Assembly (NCBI GenBank): GCA_029856635.1
Contig: JAHKLH010000034.1
Coordinates: forward strand, 1-10,732
Source: Candidatus Njordarchaeota archaeon
GTDB taxonomy: Archaea; Asgardarchaeota; Njordarchaeia; Njordarchaeales; JAHKLH01
Direction of reading: 5' to 3'
Length of the DNA: 10,732 nucleotides
The position numbers were made by a program, and so were the translations under genes. Under the pieces are notes generated by a model that was given only the letters and a program-made list of their open reading frames with translations, had not been told where the DNA came from and searched no databases. This document shows, piece after piece, positions 6,919 through 10,732 of this stretch; position 1 is the stretch's first letter; each line of letters opens with the position of its first letter.

Positions 6919-7632
6919 TTAGCGTCCAAACCTACGACGTCTTTTTTCATAATCCTTTAGAGCAGCAATTAAATCATCTCTAGTTACTTCTGGCCATAAT
7001 TTTGGACAAAAGTAAAATTCTGCATACGCAGAATACCACAACATGAAATTACTTAATCTCATTTCACCAGAACTTCTGAAAATCAAATCAGGATCAGGCA
7101 CCCACTCAGGAAGATATAAGAAGTACCTAAAAACATTTTCATCAATATCATCAGCATTAATTCCCGCAGATATTATTTTTTTCACAGCATCTATAATTTC
7201 AGCACGCCCACTATATGCGACTAAGAGGAAAATGTAGTAACGATCATGATCTTTTGTAAGCTCTTCAACTTTCTTTATAACCTCTCTTATTCGTCTAGGA
7301 AGCAAGTGAATTCTGCCTAACCCCATTACACGGACTTTTTCCTTAAATACACGCTCGTCCTTAATGAAATCATCAAACGCTTTTTCAAGCACCTTAAATA
7401 TCGTAGCTAATTGATTTTGTGACCTATTGAGGTTCTCAACACTTAACGTGTAAAACGTAAGATACTTTACGCCAAACTCACGACACCAATCCGCAAATTC
7501 TTTCACTTTTAGATAGCCTCTCCAATAAGCTTCCTCGAATGAAAAACCATATTTTAAAGCAAATCTTCTGTTTCCGTCTGGAATCACGCCAATGTGAATA
7601 GGTAATTTCTTGAACTTTAGCTTTGCCAACAT
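6919..7632 (-). CDS. uppS: Cis-prenyltransferase (undecaprenyl/polyprenyl diphosphate synthase family)
   Basis: The enzyme condenses isopentenyl diphosphate units onto an allylic diphosphate in cis, giving the long polyprenyl carrier (dolichyl type in archaea) used for glycan transfer at the membrane. The family signatures are all visible: IHIGVIPDGNRRFA (DGNRR with the catalytic aspartate), FYTLSVENLNRS in place of the common FSTENWxR, AYSGRAEIIDA, and the C-terminal PDPDLIFRSSGEMRLSNFML and LWYSAYAEFYF. Length from the ATG at 7630-7632 is 237 residues, normal for the family, and this start gives MLAKLKFKKLPIHIG, like typical N-termini. A TTG 13 codons earlier (7671) is open too, but a TATA-like box at 7687-7694 would begin the transcript after that codon. 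The gene ends tail-to-tail with the VWA gene, 18 bases apart. Confidence 0.92.
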   Translation of the reverse strand: MLAKLKFKKLPIHIGVIPDGNRRFALKYGFSFEEAYWRGYLKVKEFADWCREFGVKYLTFYTLSVENLNRSQNQLATIFKVLEKAFDDFIKDERVFKEKVRVMGLGRIHLLPRRIREVIKKVEELTKDHDRYYIFLLVAYSGRAEIIDAVKKIISAGINADDIDENVFRYFLYLPEWVPDPDLIFRSSGEMRLSNFMLWYSAYAEFYFCPKLWPEVTRDDLIAALKDYEKRRRRFGR

Positions 7633-7686
7633 TATCCGCCGGAATTCTCTTTTATAGAAAAAAGTATTCAAATTACAAAATCATTC

Positions 7687-7694
7687 ATATAAAT
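7687..7694 (-). promoter_or_regulatory. TATA-like box for the prenyltransferase gene
   Basis: ATTTATAT on the minus strand would place transcription start near 7664-7666, giving a leader of about 33 bases before ATG 7632. GGCGG lies six bases before that ATG as a weak ribosome site. A second match, TATAAAA at 7650-7656, lies rather close to the ATG. Confidence 0.35.
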
Positions 7695-7787
7695 GAGCAG
7701 AGAGAGCGAGATTCGTATCAATTAATATTGAATAGAAAGCGATAGAAATCAAGAAAAAGATAAGAGAAATTCAAAAATGTAATGAGG

Positions 7788-7810
7788 AAAAACTAGAAGA
7801 AAAATTAAAA
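7788..7810 (-). terminator. T-rich terminator after the thermosome gene
   Basis: On the minus strand, just past the TAG at 7818, three T runs follow each other (TTTT at 7807-7810, TTTTT at 7800-7804, TTTTT at 7788-7792). Archaeal RNA polymerase stops on such U tracts without needing a hairpin. More T runs follow down to about 7750. Confidence 0.5.
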
Positions 7811-7817
7811 GCAAATT

Positions 7818-9479
7818 CTATGAGAACTTAGGAGTTTCCTCTCCGAACTCTTCCTTACCCTTCTTCTTTTCTTTTTCCTCACGTGGCTTAGATGCAATCA
7901 CATCATCGATTCTTAGAATTGTTATCGCAGCCTCCGTTGCTGTTGCAAGAACACCACGCTTAACTCTCCAGGGATCCCAGAAATTCGCCTCATCAATCTT
8001 AACAACTTTTATTTTAGACGCATCAAAGCACCACTTTCCTGGCTCATTGGCATTTGCCTTAAGTAATTCAGCAGTTACTTCAAGTATGTCTTCACCAGCG
8101 TTTTCAATTAATGTCTTTGGAACAATGAGTAAAGCACGAGCAAATGCCTTAACGGCTTCTCTCTCTTTTCCAGTAAGACCTTCTGCCTTGTCTGCCCACT
8201 CCATAAGGTGCATATAAAGTGCTGCCTCGGTTGCACCGCCGCCGGGAACAATTAACTTATCCTCAAGTACGTCCTTCAGTACACCAATTGCATCCTTAAT
8301 TGCTCTTTCAGCTTCATCGGTTATATGCTTTGTTGCACCACGAAGTAGAATTGTTGCTGCACGTGGATTCTTGCATTCAGTCACGAAGATCATGTGGTCT
8401 TCTCCTACTTTCTTCTCCTCAACTAGACCAGCAAATCCTATATCTTCTTCACTTAAATCTTCAATGTTATTTACAATTTTTGCTCCGGTTGCTCTTTGCA
8501 ATAGGAGCATATCGGCGCGTCGGACTCTTCTAGCAGCCATAATTCCACTCTTAGCCATAACGTCTTGAGCAATATCACTAATGCCTCTTTGGCAGAAGAC
8601 AACATCAACCTTTAAATTAACTAGTTTCTTGACCATTTTCTCAATTTGCTCCTTTTCTTTCTCCTTAAGCTTAGCAAGAGCTTCTAGACTATCCAAGGTA
8701 ATGTTAGAAGTAACATCTGCTTTTTCTATCTCTATGTTTTGATTAATTAAAGCAATTCTAGCATTACGCTTGATCTTTGGCATTTCTGGGTGAACTACTT
8801 TCTTATCAAGAACAACACCAGCAATAACTTGACTATCAAGAAGACTCTTACCTTCCTTTTGAATTATTGATATGAGATCAGGGTCAAGGTAATTTCTTTC
8901 ATGATCATATGCAAGCTCAGCAGCTTTAAGCGCCAATTCAGCAAAATATTCTCTTGCCTCTTCAGGGAGTTTTGAGTTCAAGCTAGAAATCGCAACGCGC
9001 TTAAGAAACTCTTGATCCTTCTTGATATCAATCTTCTTAGCTAGTTTTTCTTTCATATATCGAATAGCTTCATCAAGTGCCTTCTTGTAAGCACTTGCGA
9101 TAACAGATGGATGAATTCCCTTTTCAACTAATTTGAATGCTTCATCAAGAAGCTCTGCGATTAAAATTGACACGGAAGTTGTTCCATCTCCTGCTTCTTT
9201 ATCCAATGATTTTGCAGCTTGTACAACCAACTTTGCAGCAGGATGTGCCACGTCTAACTCATCTAATATTGTGGCTCCGTCGTTTGTAATTACAATATCG
9301 CCTAAAGAGTCGACCAGCAACTTATTCATTCCACGTGGTCCTAGAGTAGTCCTGACGATTTCTGCAATGGCCTTTACTGCAGCTATGTTTGCGGAAAGTG
9401 CACGTTTTCCTCTTTCTCTTGTTGTGGTTTCCTTAAGAATTAAAACTGGTATTCCTTCAATTGTAGGGACGTAAGCCAT
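7818..9479 (-). CDS. ths: Thermosome subunit (group II chaperonin)
   Basis: A 553-residue subunit of the double-ring, ATP-driven folding chamber of the archaeal cytoplasm. The group II signatures are in order: TTLGPRGMNKLLVDS (44-58), NDGATIL (66-72) and AGDGTTS (96-102) in the equatorial ATP site, RGATKHITDEAERAI near 381-395, and VPGGGATE near 412-419. The length equals the family norm, and the full equatorial-intermediate-apical-intermediate-equatorial layout is present. The tail is a charged KEKKKGKEEFGEE stretch without the GGM repeats seen in many subunits. A ribosome site GGGGAG lies at 9486-9491, six bases before the ATG at 9479. A TATA-like box (TATAAA, 9501-9506) sits about 25 bases from the ATG, and another at about 9530-9540, so both leadered and near-leaderless transcripts are possible. 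A single gene is seen here; partner subunits may lie elsewhere. Confidence 0.97.
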   Translation of the reverse strand: MAYVPTIEGIPVLILKETTTRERGKRALSANIAAVKAIAEIVRTTLGPRGMNKLLVDSLGDIVITNDGATILDELDVAHPAAKLVVQAAKSLDKEAGDGTTSVSILIAELLDEAFKLVEKGIHPSVIASAYKKALDEAIRYMKEKLAKKIDIKKDQEFLKRVAISSLNSKLPEEAREYFAELALKAAELAYDHERNYLDPDLISIIQKEGKSLLDSQVIAGVVLDKKVVHPEMPKIKRNARIALINQNIEIEKADVTSNITLDSLEALAKLKEKEKEQIEKMVKKLVNLKVDVVFCQRGISDIAQDVMAKSGIMAARRVRRADMLLLQRATGAKIVNNIEDLSEEDIGFAGLVEEKKVGEDHMIFVTECKNPRAATILLRGATKHITDEAERAIKDAIGVLKDVLEDKLIVPGGGATEAALYMHLMEWADKAEGLTGKEREAVKAFARALLIVPKTLIENAGEDILEVTAELLKANANEPGKWCFDASKIKVVKIDEANFWDPWRVKRGVLATATEAAITILRIDDVIASKPREEKEKKKGKEEFGEETPKFS

Positions 9480-9485
9480 TTTAAT

Positions 9486-9506
9486 CTCCCCTCAGTATTC
9501 TTTATA
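9486..9506 (-). promoter_or_regulatory. Start region of the thermosome gene (TATAAA and GGGGAG ribosome site)
   Basis: TATAAA at 9501-9506 and GGGGAG at 9486-9491 lie before the ATG at 9479. The box is too close to make a long leader. If the ribosome site is used, the A/T-rich TTTTTATATTT at about 9530-9540 is the better TATA box, giving a leader of about 30 bases. Confidence 0.4.
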
Positions 9507-9540
9507 CTCCATGCATGTAAAAAATGAAGAAATATAAAAA

Positions 9541-9774
9541 TTTGAAGATGGATGTATAATATTTGGTAGTTTCTAGTTATTTTTAATATCAAACTTATTC
9601 CAAATTACATTCTTGTCGAGTTTTTAGTATTCCTTGACTATTACAGAACGAGACTTGTACTGAATAAACTAGGTGGAATAATCATACTAACAGTTCTTGT
9701 ATAGAGTACTGCAAGGTTTCTCAAGTAGTTAAACTCGATCAATATCTCGCGAGGTTGATTAGGGAATGAATAAG
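9541..9774. other. Intergenic stretch without a supported gene
   Basis: I see no gene here. The only structure is an imperfect palindrome at 9738-9759, with core CTCGCGAG (9746-9753) and outer arms ATCAA and TTGAT; it is GC-rich in an A+T-rich setting. It could be a hairpin in the trailer of the tRNA/sRNA transcript or a protein site. No box C/D pair beyond the one at 9777-9826 was found. Confidence 0.4.
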
Positions 9775-9828
9775 GTTCAGCAGAGTGGAGGATCATCATA
9801 AATTCAGTTCGGAAACCTCTCATCAGAA
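9775..9828 (-). ncRNA. C/D box sRNA (2'-O-methylation guide), directly behind tRNA-Pro
   Basis: Read on the minus strand, all four boxes of an archaeal C/D guide RNA occur with textbook spacing. Box C is CTGATGA (9826-9820; consensus RTGATGA, first base off). Guide 1, GAGGTTTCCGAA, is 12 nt (9819-9808), then box D' CTGA (9807-9804). A 4-base spacer ATTT leads to a perfect box C' ATGATGA (9799-9793). Guide 2, TCCTCCACTCTG, is again 12 nt (9792-9781), and box D CTGA follows (9780-9777). Such RNAs bind L7Ae, Nop5 and fibrillarin. The target base pairs with the fifth guide base before D' or D, so targets should contain TTCGGAAACCTC and CAGAGTGGAGGA; I cannot place these in rRNA or tRNA from memory. 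The RNA starts right after the CCA end of the tRNA, so both probably come from one transcript. Confidence 0.8.
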
Positions 9829-9905
9829 TGGTGGGGCCGGCGGGATTTGAACCCGCGATCACCGGCACCCCAAGCCGGCATCTTACCTGGCTCGACTACG
9901 GCCCC
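9829..9905 (-). tRNA. tRNA-Pro, anticodon GGG, CCA encoded
   Basis: The minus strand folds as a complete cloverleaf: acceptor GGGGCCG/CGGCCCC (9899-9905 with 9833-9839), a short D arm with AGCCAGGTA loop, anticodon stem CCGGC/GCCGG around loop TTGGGGT, and T arm GCGGG-TTCAAAT-CCCGC. Anticodon GGG (9869-9871) reads CCC and, by wobble, CCT proline codons. The discriminator is A (9832), and CCA (9829-9831) is encoded. There is no intron. The very GC-rich stems in an A+T-rich genome point to a thermophile. Confidence 0.95.
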
Positions 9906-9947
9906 GGGAATTTCATCTAGTACTCCTAATTAAAAATTAGAATAGAG

Positions 9948-9955
9948 TTTAAAAA
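9948..9955 (-). promoter_or_regulatory. Probable TATA box of the tRNA-Pro/sRNA transcript
   Basis: TTTTTAAA on the minus strand lies about 46 bases before the tRNA 5' end, giving a 20-base leader. A second A/T box (TTTTTAAT, about 9931-9938) at about 29 bases would give almost no leader. Either could serve. Confidence 0.35.
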
Positions 9956-10136
9956 CTTTGATTGTTGTAGCCAATCAATGTTGAAAGAAGTTGTACTAGG
10001 GAAATTTGTAGATGTTCTGAAGTTTAGTAAATTATGAGTAAACGCATGCATTGATATATACATTAATTTCACCAAAATAGTGATTTGGATTAGAATAATC
10101 ACTTAAGATTGACTTTGATGTACGTATAGACACCAT

Positions 10137-10179
10137 TAATATAGCTTAAGCTATACTTTATTTTTATTGTAAGGGGTGA
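10137..10179 (+). promoter_or_regulatory. Promoter, palindromic operator candidate and ribosome site of the beta-grasp gene
   Basis: TTAATATAG (10137-10145) is a TATA-like box that would start transcription near 10167. It runs into the perfect 14-base palindrome ATAGCTTAAGCTAT (10141-10154), a good shape for a dimeric regulator that would block the TATA site. AGGGGTGA (10172-10179) is a strong Shine-Dalgarno, three bases before ATG 10183. Confidence 0.45.
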
Positions 10180-10182
10180 GTT

Positions 10183-10494
10183 ATGTCTACAGGAAGTAAG
10201 CGTGAAAAAGAACCAGTTGCAATTGAACTTACATTTTATGAGGTGCGCAGAGAAGGCTGGAGATCAAGCACTGTTGTTTATACGTATCTTGATGAGCCTA
10301 TCTCAAAAGCAGTTAAAAAGGCAGCTGAATCTCTTGGTATAAAAGCAGATCAAGTTGCATTAATTACACCTTCTGGAGTTACTGTTCAAACGCGTGATGA
10401 AGAGGGTCGTGAGTTAACTGTCAAAGATGTTGTAGAAAAGTATGGATTTACCTATGGTATTGTTCCAAGGGATTTGCTTGGGGTTTTCTGGTGA
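10183..10494 (+). CDS. Small ubiquitin/beta-grasp-like protein
   Basis: A 103-residue soluble protein without membrane segments. The likely order of elements is strand AIELTFYEVRRE (13-24), strand SSTVVYTYLDEP (28-39), helix ISKAVKKAAESLGI (40-53), strand QVALITPSG (57-65), then a hairpin and ELTVKDVVEKYG before a last strand YGIVP. This is the order of the ubiquitin fold (beta-beta-alpha-beta-beta), and LTVKDVVEKYG falls where ubiquitin has its TLSDYNI turn. It is an inference from pattern. The C-terminus is DLLGVFW and lacks the Gly-Gly end of ubiquitin, SAMP, MoaD or ThiS proteins, so it is either not conjugated, needs trimming, or is a binding module. It carries one of the strongest ribosome sites in the window and is followed after 4 bases by a small helical protein, probably its partner. 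Confidence 0.75.
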   Translation: MSTGSKREKEPVAIELTFYEVRREGWRSSTVVYTYLDEPISKAVKKAAESLGIKADQVALITPSGVTVQTRDEEGRELTVKDVVEKYGFTYGIVPRDLLGVFW

Positions 10495-10498
10495 TTTC

Positions 10499-10729
10499 TT
10501 GACGGATGTTAATAACATCATTGAACTCATGGGAACTGCCATTAAAGAGGCTAAAAAAGGTAATGTAAAGAAAGGAAAAGAATTGTTAATTCGTGCGTTT
10601 AGACTTGTCGATAGTTCTATCGAGACAGAGAAAGATTTCTTAACTAGGAATAAACTGCTTGTTTTGCGTGAGGAAATATTAAAACTCTTAAATCTGTTTG
10701 ATAAAATGCTAGTGAAAGCTAATGAATAA
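10499..10729 (+). CDS. Small all-helical protein (MIT/TPR-like helices), TTG start
   Basis: I prefer TTG 10499 as the start. It gives 76 residues (MTDVNNIIELMGTAI...), and GGTGAT lies three bases before it, almost the spacing used for the hydrolase gene (four bases). An ATG at 10442 in the same frame would overlap the previous gene by 53 bases and adds residues that look like antisense or out-of-frame noise; ATG 10529 is also possible. The protein is three amphipathic helices, about 4-18, 22-40 and 48-72, with the AIKEAKKGNVKKGKELLIRA spacing seen in MIT and TPR helical hairpins. No catalytic residues are visible. It is probably a binding or scaffold protein cotranscribed with the beta-grasp gene. 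Its TAA overlaps ATG at 10729-10731, which may open the next gene beyond the window. Confidence 0.65.
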   Translation: MTDVNNIIELMGTAIKEAKKGNVKKGKELLIRAFRLVDSSIETEKDFLTRNKLLVLREEILKLLNLFDKMLVKANE

Positions 10730-10732
10730 TGA

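Noticed and set aside
7633..7671. The 13-codon N-terminal extension of the prenyltransferase from TTG 7671
   Set aside because: The family normally begins shortly before the HxGxxxDGN motif, and the TATA-like box at 7687-7694 would start the RNA after this TTG.
7700..7830. A purine-rich plus-strand run that reads as a short charged coiled coil (IKKKIREIQK...)
   Set aside because: It has stops on both sides, no start codon at its head, and is simply the complement of the T-rich terminator of the thermosome gene.
9641..9868. A 75-residue minus-strand open frame
   Set aside because: It starts inside the T arm of tRNA-Pro and runs through the C/D box sRNA; it has no ribosome site and no protein-like pattern.
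10442..10498. ATG 10442 as the start of the last gene
   Set aside because: It would overlap the beta-grasp gene by 53 bases with no ribosome site, while TTG 10499 has GGTGAT just before it.

Overview
This looks like a piece of an archaeal chromosome, most likely from a thermophilic member of the Thermoproteota-type lineages. The grounds are a group II chaperonin (thermosome), a cis-prenyltransferase of the polyprenyl lipid-carrier pathway, a tRNA-Pro with GC-rich stems, and a C/D box methylation-guide RNA right behind that tRNA. The DNA is otherwise A+T-rich. Translation signals are mixed: some genes carry strong GGTGA-type Shine-Dalgarno sites, while others have a TATA box about 27 bases before the start codon and look leaderless. 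The exact lineage cannot be read from the window.

Left part (1-2340), minus strand: a three-gene set reading leftward. It runs from a zinc-knuckle plus winged-helix putative regulator, to a SAM methyltransferase-like protein with a winged-helix N-terminus, to an exported alpha/beta hydrolase cut by the window edge.

Middle (2360-6900), plus strand: a MoxR AAA+ ATPase and a VWA-domain protein overlap by 8 bases and form the core. Before them lies a 1.35 kb cassette bounded by two copies of a ~50-base direct repeat. The cassette holds a small roadblock/LC7-like protein with an eroded N-terminus, a signal-peptide plus C-terminal-anchor membrane protein split by a -1 frameshift, and possibly a broken minus-strand membrane ORF. 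The second repeat copy contains the TATA box that appears to drive the ATPase gene as a leaderless transcript.

Right part (6919-9905), minus strand: uppS-like cis-prenyltransferase, thermosome subunit, a newly recognised C/D box sRNA (boxes C, D', C' and D all present, with two 12-nt guides), and tRNA-Pro(GGG) with an encoded CCA.

Right end (10183-10729), plus strand: a small ubiquitin/beta-grasp-like protein with a strong Shine-Dalgarno site and a perfect 14-base palindrome in its promoter, followed 4 bases later by a small all-helical protein best started at a TTG codon.

The items most worth following up are the repeat-bounded cassette attached to the MoxR-VWA pair, the Cys4 motif and altered Walker B of that ATPase, the tRNA-Pro/C-D sRNA tandem, and the beta-grasp/helical gene pair.
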